DNA of 64,000 bases from Aurelia coerulea. Lineage: Eukaryota > Cnidaria > Scyphozoa > Semaeostomeae > Ulmaridae. Position 1 is the stretch's first letter, and each line of letters starts with the position of its first letter. Of the stretch, positions 1 to 11,000 are shown piece after piece. The stretch is taken from positions 3,417,501 to 3,481,500 of the forward strand of contig CM076961.1 in NCBI GenBank assembly GCA_039566865.1, given 5' to 3'. The position numbers were made by a program, and so were the translations under genes. A model generated the notes under the pieces. That model was not told the DNA's origin and did no database searches. It was given only the letters and a program-made list of their open reading frames with translations.

Positions 1-45
1 GAGTTCTAACTTTATTGCAGCCAATCAGATGTGTGATGGACTGAC
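1..45. repeat. Right end of a MITE, cut by the window edge
   Basis: The first 45 bases match the right end of the small inverted-repeat element at 4628-4832 (compare 4789-4832) with scattered substitutions. The rest of this copy lies outside the window. It sits in what appears to be an intron just before the acceptor at 71-72. Confidence 0.5.
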
Positions 46-72
46 TTTAATTTCCCAATTTGTTTCTTTTAG

Positions 73-257
73 GTATCCCAACAACAACATCTATACCAAA
101 ATCTGAAATCATCACAACGAAAGAGCAAGAAAATGACTCGAATGTTATTCATTCCTCCAAAAATAAACAAGCATCCGCAGGCTGTTCAAACATGAACGTA
201 AGGACGTTTCAATTTCTATTCTGGACGCTCACATCTCTGATATTAATTTTGAGATAG
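73..257 (+). CDS. Possible 3'-terminal coding exon, product unknown
   Basis: A pyrimidine-rich tract ending in AG at 71-72 is followed by an open frame that stops with TAG at 255-257. The exon would begin one base into a codon. The encoded tail is Thr/Ser/Lys-rich (GIPTTTSIPKSEI...), has one Cys near the end (AGCSN), and finishes with a hydrophobic stretch FQFLFWTLTSLILILR directly before the stop. A small-residue site followed by a terminal hydrophobic run resembles a GPI-attachment signal; it could equally be a tail anchor. Earlier exons are outside the window, so the protein cannot be named. The frame has no ATG at its start, consistent with an internal splice acceptor. It could also be a chance frame. 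Confidence 0.4.
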
Positions 258-1427
258 CATTCATGGAAAGAATGGTGAAATCATTGTAAACAATCCTGTT
301 TATCAGACCAGAATGCAATGGGTGTAGACCAGAATGCAACAGGTGTTGCGTAAACAATGAGGTTAAAGGTCAGTCTCACTCACTGCCAGCATAGGAAAAC
401 AGGGCAAATTCCAAAGGCCAACATATTAACCTCTTAAGGTCAATATTTGCCATATGACGGTCATTTTTCTGACCCTTATCTGACGGTATTATTATTACAG
501 AGAACTCTGTGCGATAAATGCTTTCATGCAGAAATGAAGTCCAAAGCTGCAAACTGATCCTTACATATGAAGATGATGAAAAATGAATGCGCTTTCTCAG
601 ACCAATAAAGATTTGGGATTCAGGAGTTCGAAGGATGGTTCTGCCTCCCATGAGGTAGCGGTAACAAGGTTACACGATGACAAAGCGGTAACACGGTTAT
701 AAAAAGTGGTATAGTGACTTAGTTAATGGTTGGTGGAACGCGGTTATTGGTCATTAAAATTTACGCTGCTGTTAATTTCAATCGAGGTACTTCCTGGCTG
801 TTTCAAACACTTCATTCCACTGAATGTAAAAAATGAACCCGGTAATGGTCAAATACGGTTAAACATATCAATTTCATCTATTGGATTAACCAATTTTGAA
901 CGATTTTTGACACATAATAGAGCTAATCAGTGGCTCGTTGAATTACTTCATAATGTCAAAAATGAGACTACCGATAATGGTCGAATACGGTTAAACGTAT
1001 CGATTTCAGCTATTGGATTAACCGGATTTGAACGACTTCTTGGACAGTGAATTTGAATTATTGATCAAAGGTGGAATCTCCAAGTTTCAGATTAATGAGG
1101 ACTTTTAGTCGACGAAAAGATACTTTCCTACATGGATCTCAGCTACCAACTTTACTGGACGTAAACAACCATGGTTATTCATGACTCACAAGTAGTAGCA
1201 AACGTGGGCACCTCGGTTAAGTAGAACCGAGAGCTACGTATAAACATGTCTTTTTCGGTCTTCATCAACCTTATATTGTAATATTAATGTGTAGAAGGAA
1301 ATTTTCAGTTTTATGTACCGAATTTGATTTGCAAAATGATATCACGCTCAAGTAATTTGGAATTTTTTTAATTGGAAATAATCCACCTTTTAAACACCCA
1401 TTGCACACCAACAGAATTGCTTAACGA
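258..1427. other. Non-coding stretch with an in-frame two-copy tandem repeat
   Basis: No gene is recognised. A 129-bp unit begins at 823 and is repeated, with the second copy truncated, at 952-1049; both copies stay in one frame and encode similar peptides (NVKNE...NG.IRLN.SIS.IGLT.FER). Because 129 is divisible by 3 the frame survives, but no start, splice or family signal supports a real protein. Short GGTAAC/GGTTAC motifs recur at about 660-760. Confidence 0.4.
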
Positions 1428-1517
1428 AGCATTGTCACCCAGGGTCCTTTGCAGGCACGCAGCAATTTTTGACTTTCTGAAAGTCAATTTTGGCCTAAGC
1501 TGAAAATGTGGATCTAC

Positions 1518-2167
1518 AGCATAGGGCGCAAATCTTTCGAATCTTTAAAAAGGTGAGTGTAAAATTCTATGACATTTTTCTTTGAATGAATGAATTGAAC
1601 GGAACTTATGGTATTTTGCTGTAAATCTGCCTTGGAAATTTTTTGATATCTTGATTTCTTTTCAAAATGGCGAAAATGTAATTATTTTCGAAAACTTTCA
1701 TGGAAAATTTAGGAAAAATTAAAATCATCGTAAATCCTAAATCAATCGAGGAAAAATGATATAACTTTCAAGAAAACCATAGTTTATTAAAGGGAGGACA
1801 AAGACCAGCATGCTTTTCGCGAAGTCGATGACTTGCGCTGCACAGCTTCCAGAATAACTGACTGTACGAAATTCACGAAAACAAAGACAAACGATGGCAA
1901 AGGCTGCTGGTCTTTGTACTCTCTTTAAGGTCTACAACATGGTGGCAAGCAGAAATCTGTAGCTTTTCTGGTTTAGGATTTAGAAATTTGATGACATCAT
2001 AGCCTCAAATTTAATAAATGCCACCATTTTGAAACTGATCAAAATATCAATAAATTTCCACGGCAGATTTACAGCAAGGAGCCATAAGTTCCTTCCACGC
2101 CATTTAATTAAAAGAAAACTGTAACAGAATTTTACACCGACCTTTTTAAATATTTGAGCCCTATGTT
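1518..2167. mobile_element. Mutator-type MITE, copy 1, with exact 9-bp target duplication
   Basis: The element begins AGCATAGGG and ends CCCTATGTT, with inverted termini of about 45 bp that include AAATCTTT and the GTGTAAAATTC/GAATTTTACAC segment. The 9-bp direct repeat TGGATCTAC flanks it at 1509-1517 and 2168-2176. Nine-base duplications with long terminal inverted repeats are typical of Mutator-like elements. No transposase frame is present, so it is non-autonomous. It carries a nested 134-bp insertion at 1791-1924. Confidence 0.75.
1791..1924. mobile_element. piggyBac-like MITE (TTAA target) nested in the Mutator-type MITE
   Basis: A 134-bp insertion is flanked by TTAA at 1787-1790 and 1925-1928. 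Its ends are imperfect 20-bp inverted repeats sharing ACAAAGACCAGCA. The related uninterrupted copy at 55537-56050 shows the empty site. TTAA target choice is characteristic of piggyBac transposons; the family assignment is inference from target and termini only. Confidence 0.65.
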
Positions 2168-2333
2168 TGGATCTACACAGTTGTACTTAAACTGATAGAG
2201 AGTTTGACTGCAGTTGACATGTCCGTTAGATTGACTATAGCAGTGTCGATTTATATTTCCGGCTTAGGCCAAACTTGACTTTCAGACAGTCTGAAATTTG
2301 CAACGTGTTCGCAAAGGACCCTAGGTGAAAATG

Positions 2334-3684
2334 GCTCTTTAAAAAAGACAAACCTTTCGTTTGAAGATCGATGTGTGGCTTCCATTCATGCATGCATTCT
2401 TTGTCGTAAGAACTGGATACGGCCCCTGCAATTTCCGTAACAGACATGATATGAAGGTACTGCAAACACACGTACCATTTTGCTGGTGTGCAAAGGGTCT
2501 TTAAATCTTGTTCGTAGCTTTTTTTAAGTTGTTTCTCGTGATACGTCCACAACTGCACCATTAATAAGGCCTAAACACTCTCCTAACTGGAAAGAGAATC
2601 TTGCCCAGAACCGAATATCTGGACTTAAATACTCTACGCGTATTTTTGCTTGCCAGATCTACCCATTTTATTTACCCATTTTATTAACACCTTTTCAAAA
2701 TTAGGAAAGCTCTCTGATAATATGGTCTTGCCTTTTGAAATGCGATTAAACCTCTCATCCTGGGAGGGTCTACCTGGCCCGAAAAAGGAAAATATGAGAC
2801 AGCGCATTTTTAGGGGTTACTTTCCTTATATATCACGTTTCTCTATTAAAAAGAGCTTTTTACTTTGATACCCCCCGGAAAATGGCAATTTGTATTAAAT
2901 CTGACTGGTAAATGAGTTTTCGCGGGATGTTAGCCAAACCAGTTCACTGGCTCCTTTAGTTCACCAGAGATCTGTTATCTTTCTTCTGTCTGAAGCTACC
3001 CCCTTGAAGATCGTAATTTGCAGCAGATTTGATTTGTAAATTATCTTGCGCCGGGTGTCAAAAATTTCAAACCAAATAAAACCAAACCAGTTTGCAGGCT
3101 CCTTTAATTTATTAGAGATCCGTGTACATTTTTTATAAGCGTTATTTATTAGCATTTTAAATATGCTGTAATTTTTAATTGAAATGTAAAGTTAGTGACC
3201 TTGGATCTTTAATGAATTTTAATCTGCATTTGTACTGCGTTAAACTTCGATTTTGTGTAATTGTAATTGCACGGGATGCACCCCCTGTTTTACTTTAAAC
3301 GCTACTGGTATATACGGTGAGTTATTGTCTCGTACAGGGGGTTTATGAATCTTTGCCATTTTGAAGGATATGTAATTGTCAAAGCATCATTTCCTGTCTT
3401 TGCATGTACAAAGACTTATCAGGATCCTACCCCCGTTTCAATTACAAGCTTTACTTTCCTATGACAGAAAAATACCTCCTCGCTCTGTTGGTTTCTGGGG
3501 GTGAATAGCGTTTCAAGTGGGGTCTTTAAAATGATGTGGTCGCGATTTTTGTAAGATGCAGATGTCTGCCCAACCGTACAGGACCCATAATTGTGCACAA
3601 TGTCTGAAAATGATACCCAAAATTTCTAAACTTTTTGAAAAACTGCCCCTAAAAAAGGCACGTCCCCGTACCACCAGCACACTA
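2334..3684. other. Non-coding stretch with a degenerate direct repeat
   Basis: An open frame on the minus strand (2561-2235) starts with ATG but lacks recognisable motifs and runs into the outer inverted repeat; it is not supported as a gene. The segment 2939-2977 is repeated with changes at 3085-3124 (both contain GGCTCCTTTA and AGAGATC), a spacing of about 146 bp. Nothing else was recognised. Confidence 0.4.
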
Positions 3685-4099
3685 AGGCTGGCTTTCCACT
3701 AGCAAGGTTGAAACAAAAAACAAGTTTAAAGTTATCCTTTCTTATAGTGAATCAATGGAAATGCCAATTTTACCGTGAAACTGTTTTTTTATTCGTTTCC
3801 ATTTGTTTCTGCAGGTCGTTTTTCATTCTTTTATTTCCAGTTTCGTCGTTTTAACTGTAATTTGAAGTACGAAAAGTAGAGCATGTTGTTGCTGTTGCAA
3901 CTGGATTAAAAGTTATCCGTTTAAGGCATTTCCACTAACCTACGGGTAAGATTATAAAATACCTGGGTTAAAACTTATCACCTGAGACGCGTTTCTAAAC
4001 GTATCCATTTTTAACGTGGGTTAGTGGGAACGCAACGCAAAAATGCATCACTTTCAACCCATTTTTTATTTTAACCCTGACGAGTGGAAAGGCAGCCTA
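3685..4099. mobile_element. MITE with inverted termini
   Basis: The left end AGGCTGGCTTTCCACTAGC is mirrored at the right end around 4076-4099 (reverse complement GGCTGCCTTTCCACTCGTC), and similarity continues for about 40 bp. The element is about 415 bp long, has no coding capacity and gave no clean target duplication (possibly TA). Confidence 0.5.
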
Positions 4100-4627
4100 A
4101 GATATCCGTGGATGGTCTACTTAATACATTTACCACCCGGAGATATGCCTGCCAATAGGCTCTCATCTTCGGCTGAACTTCCGGGACAGGATTATACCTT
4201 TGCTTCTGTATTCCGGGACAGGTATGTCCATTGAAGCAACTTAGATTATTTTCACGACAACCATCAGTTTTCCCGAATCTTGTTCCAGGACTGGTATGAT
4301 ATTTTCAGAATTTTATTCCAGGACGGGGTCATCAAAATCTTTTCAGGCATGCACATCTCTATTGTTTTTCTCGATGATAGATACCCGGGACCATACCCCC
4401 TCCCGAGCCCCGTCGCCACCTATGAAATAAATTAAGACCTTCAAAGCATCCCATTGTTGCATTTCTCATATTATTTGGAGATATCAACCTATAAGAATAT
4501 ATATATCCTACATCTCAGTGTAAAGAACAACGGTGTAATACGTAAATTCTAAAGCAATTTCAAATAATGATACGCAGTAGTCGCTTAAAATCGAGCTTTC
4601 TTTAACGTTTCTGCATGCAAGACTTAA
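4100..4627. other. No feature recognised
   Basis: Apart from short imperfect repeats of CGGGACAGG/CCAGGAC-type words at about 4180-4330, nothing coding or structured was seen here. Confidence 0.4.
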
Positions 4628-4832
4628 AGGCAGTCGGTCATGCATCTGATTGGGTGATAAGGGCGATACGAAGAATGGGAGAGTTGAATGTCTGCTAATC
4701 CTAATGACTTTCTACCTCCGTAGAAAGTGCTAACAATCAGCCTTCCTTTGTTTCAAGTGCACCGATTCATAAAAACATCCCTTGCGTTGAGCTCTGACTT
4801 CATTCCAGCCAAACAGATGTGCGGCCGACTGC
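4628..4832. mobile_element. Small MITE, second copy of the left-edge family
   Basis: GGCAGTCGGTCATGCATCTG at the left end is the imperfect reverse complement of the right end around 4813-4832. The element is about 205 bp long and non-coding. The right end is shared with bases 1-45. The stretch 4833-5029 between it and the satellite shows nothing recognisable. Confidence 0.55.
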
Positions 4833-5029
4833 CTTATTACATGTAATAGTTTCGCTCTACTGATACGACTACAACTACGACTCCATTCCCTGTACCTGAA
4901 TCAACGGACTATATAATTGGGCCTAAATTACCTGCTATTTTTTCTCAAAACAATCGAGCTTACAAAGCTAAAAAAGCAGCTTTCCAGAACCGCTGTACCA
5001 TAAAACTACCTATCAAAACTTAGATGAAA

Positions 5030-8000
5030 GTTTTTTTTCATCAATAGGCCCTTTTTGAAACTACCGATTTTGGGCCTAAATGTAAGGCTATACCCTTTGC
5101 TTTTTTCCACAATTAGGCCCTTTTTTAAAATACCGATTTTGGGCCTAAATGTAAGGCTATACCCTTTGCTTTTTTCCACAATTAGGCCCTTTTTTAAAAT
5201 ACCGATTTTGGGCCTAAATGTAAGGCTATAGCCTTTGCTTTTTTCCAAAAATTGGCCCTTTTTGAAAATACCGATTTTGGACCTAAATGTAAGGCTATAC
5301 CCTTTGCTTTTTTACAAAAATTGGCCCTTTTTGAAAATACCTATTTTGGGCCTAAATGTACGGCTATACCCTCTGCTTTTTTACAAAAATAGGCCCTTTT
5401 TGAAAATACCGATTTTGGGCCAAAAAGTAAGGCTATACCCTTTGCTTTTTTAAGGCTGTTTTTATACCGATTTTGGGCCTAAATGTAAGGCTATGCTTTT
5501 TTTTCCAAAAATTGGTCCTTTTTAAAATACCCATTTTGGGCCAAAAATTAAGGCTATACCCTTTGCTTTTTTCCAAAAATTGGCCCTTTTTGAAAATATC
5601 AATTTTGGGCCTAAATGTAAGGCTATACCCTTTGCTTTTTTCCAAAAAAGGCCCTTTTTGGAAATGCCGATTTTCGGCCAAAAAGTAAGGCTATACCCTT
5701 TGCTTTTTTCCAAAAATAGCCCCCTTTTGAAAATTCTGGGCCTAAATGTAAGGCTATAGCCTTTGTTTTTTTTCAAAAATAGGCCCTTTTTGAAAATACC
5801 GATTTCGGGCCCAAACGTAAGGCTATAGCCTTTGCTTTTTTTCCAAAAATAGGCCCTTTTTGAAAATACCGATTTCGGGCCTAAATGTAAGGCAATAGCC
5901 TTTGCTTTTTTCCAAAACAGGCCCTTTTTGAAAATATCGATTTTGGGCCAAAAAGTAAGGCTATACCCTTTGCTTTTTTCCAAAAATAGGCCCTTTTGGA
6001 AAATATCGATTTTGGGCCAAAAAGTAAGGCTATACCCTTTGATTTTTTCCAAAAATAGGTCCTTTTTGGAAATACCGATTTTGGGCCAAAAAGTAAGGCT
6101 ATACCCTTTGCTTTTTTCCAAAAATAGACCCTTTTTGAAAATACCGATTTCGGGCCTAAATGTAAGGCTATAGCCTTTGCTTTTTTCCAAAAATAGGCCC
6201 TTTTTGAAAATACCGATTTCGGGCCTAAATGTAAGGCTATAGCCTTTGCTTTTTTCCAAAAATAGGCCCTTTTTGAAAATACCGATTTTGGACCTAAATG
6301 TAAGGCTATACCCTTTGCTTTTTTCCAAAAATAGGCCCTTTTTGGAAATACCGATTTTGGGCCAAAAAGTAAGGCTATACCCTTTGCTTTTTTCCAAAAA
6401 TAGGCCCTTTTTGAAAATACCGATTTTGGACCTAAATGTAAGGCTATAGCCTTTGCTTTTTTCCAAAAATAGACCCTTTTTGAAAATACCGATTTCGGGC
6501 CTAAATGTAAGGCTATACCCTTTGCTTTTTTCCAAAAATAGGCCCTTTTTGAAAATACCTATTTTGGGCCTAAATGTAAGGCTATACCCTTTGCTTTTTT
6601 CCAAAAATAGGCCCTTTTTGGAAATACCGATTTTGGGCCTAAATGTAAGGCTATACCCTTTGCTTTTTTCCAAAAATAGGCCCTTTTTGGAAATACCGAT
6701 TTTGGGCCAAAAAGTAAGGCTATACCCTTTGCTTTTTTCCAAAAATAGGCCCTTTTTGAAAATACCGATTTTGGGCCAAAAAGTAAGGCTATACCCTTTG
6801 CTTTTTTCAAAAATTGGCCATTTTTGAAAATATCGATTTTGGGCCAAAAAGTAAGGCTATACCCTTTGCTTTTTTCCAAAAATAGGCCCTTTTTGAAAAT
6901 ACCGATTTTGGGCCTAAATGTAAGGCTATACCCTTTGCTTTTTTCCAAAAATAGGCCCTTTTTGAAAATTCTCATTTCGGGCCTAAATGTAAGGCTATAG
7001 CCTTTGTTTTTTTTTTCAAAAATAGGCCCTTTTTGAAAATACCGATTTCGAGCCTAAACGTAAGGCTATAGCCTTTGCTTTTTTCCCAAAATAGGCCCTT
7101 TTTGGAAATACCGATTTTGGGCCAAAAAGTAAGGCTATACCCTTTGCTTTTTTCCAAAAATAGACCCTTTTTGAAAATACCGATTTTGGGCCTAAATGTA
7201 AGGCTATAGCCTTTGCTTTTTTCCAAAAATTGACCCTTTTTTAAAATACCGATTTTGGGCCTAAATGTAAGGCTATACCCTTTGCTTTTTTACAAAAATA
7301 GGCCCTTTTTGAAAATACCGATTTTGGGCCTAAATGTAAGGCTATACCCTTTGCTTTTTTACAATAATAGGCCCTTTTTGGAAATGCCGATTTTGGGCCT
7401 AAATGTAAGGCTATACCCTTTGCTTTTTTCCAAAAATAGGCTCTTTTTGAAAATACCGATTTCGGGCCTAAATGTAAGGCTATAGCCTTTGCTTTTTCCA
7501 AAAATAGGCCCTTTTGAAAATACCAATTTTGGGCCAAAAAAGTAAGGCTATACCCTTTGCTTTTTTTTCCAAAATTTGGCCCTTTTTGAAAATATCAATT
7601 TTGGGCCTAAATGTAAGGCTATACCCTTTGCTTTTTTCCAAAAATAGGCCCTTTCTGGAAATGCCGATTTTGGGCCAAAAAGTAAGGCTATACCCTTTGC
7701 TTTTTTCCAAAAATAGCCCCCTTTTGAAAATTCCAACTTCGGGCCTAAATGTAAGGCTATAGCCTTTGTTTTTTTTTTCAAAAATAGGCCCTTTTTGAAA
7801 ATACCGATTTCGAGCCTAAACGTAAGGCTATAGCCTTTGCTTTTTTAACAAAATAGGCCCTTTTTGGAAATACCGATTTTGGGCCAAAAAGTAAAGCTAT
7901 ACCCTTTGCTTTTTTCCAAAGATAGACCCTTTTTGAAAATACCGATTTCGGGCCTAACTGTAAGTCTATAGCCTTTGCTTTTTTCCAGAAGTTGGTCCTT

Positions 8001-11000
8001 TTTGAAAATACGGATTTTGGACCTAAATGTAAGGCTATACCCTTTGCTTTTTTCCAAAAATAGGCCCTTTTTGGAAATACCGATTTTGGGCCAAAAAGTA
8101 AGGCTATACCCTTGGCTTTTTTCCAAAAATAGGCCCTTTTTGAAAATACCGATTTTGGGCCAAAAAGTAAGGCTATACCCTTTGCTTTTTTCCAAAATTA
8201 GGCTTTTTTTGAAAATACCGATTTCGGGCCTAAATGTAAGGCTATACCCTTTGCTTTTTTCCAAAAATAGGCCCTTTTTGGAAATACCGATTTTGGGCCA
8301 AAAAGTAAGGCTATACCCTTTGCTTTTTTCCAAAAATAGGCCCTTTTTGAAAATACCGATTTTGGGCCAAAAAGTAAGGCTATACCCTTTGCTTTTTTCC
8401 AAAAATAGGCCCTTTTTGGAAATACCGATTTTGGGCCTAAATGTAAGGCTATACCCTTTGCTTTTTTCCAAAAATAGGCCCTTTTTAGAAATACCGATTT
8501 TCGGCCAAAAAGTAAGGCTATACCCTTTGCTTTTTTCCAAAAATAGGCCCTTTTTGAAAATACCGAGTTTGGGCCTAAATGTAAGGCTATAGCCTTTGCT
8601 TTTTTTCCAAAAATAGACCCTTTTTAAAAATACCGATTTCGGGCCTAAATGTAAGTCTATAGCCTTTGCTTTTTGCCAAAAATTGGCCCTTTTTGAAAAT
8701 ACCGATTTTGGGCCTAAATGTAAGGCTATAGCCTTTGCTTTTTTCCAAAAATAGGCCCTTTTTGAAAATACCGATTTTGGACCTAAATGTAAGGCTATAG
8801 CCTTTGCTTTTTTCCAAAAATAGACCCTTTTTGAAAATACCGATTTCGGGCCTAAATGTAAGGCTATAGCCTTTGCTTTTTCCAAAAATAGGCCCTTTTG
8901 AAAATACCAATTTTGGGCCAAAAAAGTAAGGCTATACCCTTTGCTTTTTTTTCCAAAATTTGGCCCTTTTTGAAAATATCAATTTTGGGCCTAAATGTAA
9001 GGCTATACCCTTTGCTTTTTTCCAAAAAAGGCCCTTTTTGGAAATGCCGATTTTCGGCCAAAAAGTAAGGCTATACCCTTTGCTTTTTTCCAAAAATAGC
9101 CCCCTTTTGAAAATTCTGATTTCGGGCCTAAATGTAAGGCTATAGCCTTTGTTTTTTTTTTTTTAAATAGGCCCTTTTTGAAAATACCGATTTCGGGCCT
9201 AAATGTAAGGCTATAGCCTTTGCTTTTTTCCAAAAATTGGCCCTTTTTGAAAATACAGATTTCGGGCCTAAATGTAAGGCTATAGCCTTTGCTTTTTCCA
9301 AAAATAGACCCTTTTTGAAAATACCGATTTTGCTCCAAAAAGTAAGGCTATAGCCTTTGCTTTTTTCCAAAAATTGGCCCTTTTTGAAAATACCGATTTT
9401 GGGCCTAAATGTAAGGCTATACCCTTTGCTTTTTTCCAAAAATAGGCCCTTTTTGAAAATACCGATTTTGGGCCTAAATGTAAGGCTATACCCTTTGCTT
9501 TTTTCCAAAAATAGGCCCTTTTGAAAATACCGATTTCGGGCCTAAATGTAAGGCTATAGCCTTTGCTTTTTTCCAAAAATTGGCCCTTTTTGAAAATACC
9601 GATTTTGGGCCTAAATGTAAGGCTATAGCCTTTGCTTTTTTCCAAAAATTGGCCCTTTTTGAAAATACCGATTTTGGGCCTAAATGTAAGGCTATACCCT
9701 TTGCTTTTTTCCAAAAATAGGGCCTTTTTGAAAATACCGATTTTGGGCCTAAATGTAAGGCTATACCCTTTGCTTTTTTCCAAAAATAGGCCCTTTTTGA
9801 AAATACCGATTTTGGGCCAAATAGTAAGGCTATACCCTTTGCTTTTTTCCAAAAAAAGGCCCTTTTTGGAAATGCCGATTTTGGGCCAAAAAGTAAGGCT
9901 ATACCCTTTGATTTTTTCCAAAAATAGGTCCTTTTTGGAAATACCGATTTTGGGCCAAATAGTAAGGCTATACCCTTTGCTTTTTTCCAAAAATAGACCC
10001 TTTTTGAAAATACCGATTTCGGGCCTAACTGTAAGTCTATAGCCTTTGCTTTTTTCCAGAAATTGGTCCTTTTTGAAAATACGGATTTTGGACCTAAATG
10101 TAAGGCTATACCCTTTGCTTTTTCCCAAAAATAGGCCCTTTTTGGAAATACCGATTTTGGGCCAAAAAGTAAGGCTATACCCTTTGCTTTTTTCCAAAAA
10201 TAGGCCCTTTTTGAAAATACCGATTTTGGACCTAAATGTAAGGCTATAGCCTTTGCTTTTTTCCAAAAATAGACCCTTTTTGAAAATACCGATTTCGGGC
10301 CTAAATGTAAGGCTATACCCTTTGCTTTTTTCCAAAAATAGGCCCTTTTTGAAAATACCTATTTTGGGCCTAAATGTAAGGCTATACCCTTTGCTTTTTT
10401 CCAAAAATAGGCCCTTTTTGGAAATACCGATTTTGCTCCAAAAAGTAAGGCTATAGCCTTTGCTTTTTTCCAAAAATTGGCCCTTTTTGAAAATACAGAT
10501 TTCGGGCCTAAATGTAAGGCTATAGCCTTTGCTTTTTCCAAAAATAGACCCTTTTTGAAAATACCGATTTTGCTCCAAAAAGTAAGGCTATAGCCTTTGC
10601 TTTTTTCCAAAAATTGGCCATTTTTGAAAATATCGATTTTGGGCCAAAAAGTAAGGCTATACCCTTTGCTTTTTTCAAAAATAGGCCCTTTTTGAAAATA
10701 CAGATTTCGGGCCTAAATGTAAGGCTATACCCTTTGCTTTTTTACAAAAATAGGCCCTTTTTGAAAATACCGATTTTGGGCCTAAATGTAAGGCTATACC
10801 CTTTGCTTTTTTCCAAAAATAGGCCCTTTTGAAAATACCGATTTTGGGCCTAAATGTAAGGCTATACCCTTTGCTTTTTTCCAAAAATAGGCCCTTTTTG
10901 GAAATACCGATTTTGGCCAAAAAGTAAGGCTATACCCTTTGCTTTTTTCCAAAAATAGGCCCTTTTTGAAAATACCGATTTTGGACCTAAATGTAAGGCT

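Larger units (their letters stand above)
1429..2333. mobile_element. Outer inverted-repeat element hosting two nested insertions
   Basis: The segment 1429-1508 is matched in reverse complement by 2255-2333 (AGGGTCCTTTGC at 1441-1452 pairs with GCAAAGGACCCT at 2311-2322). These arms flank the Mutator-type MITE at 1518-2167, which itself carries the insertion at 1791-1924. The outer element was therefore a short foldback before it was invaded. Its family is not recognised and no target-site duplication was found. Confidence 0.5.

Noticed and set aside
2235..2561. Minus-strand ATG frame of 108 codons.
   Set aside because: Its end lies in the outer inverted repeat of a transposon nest, and no homology or splice partner is apparent. 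It stays possible but unsupported.
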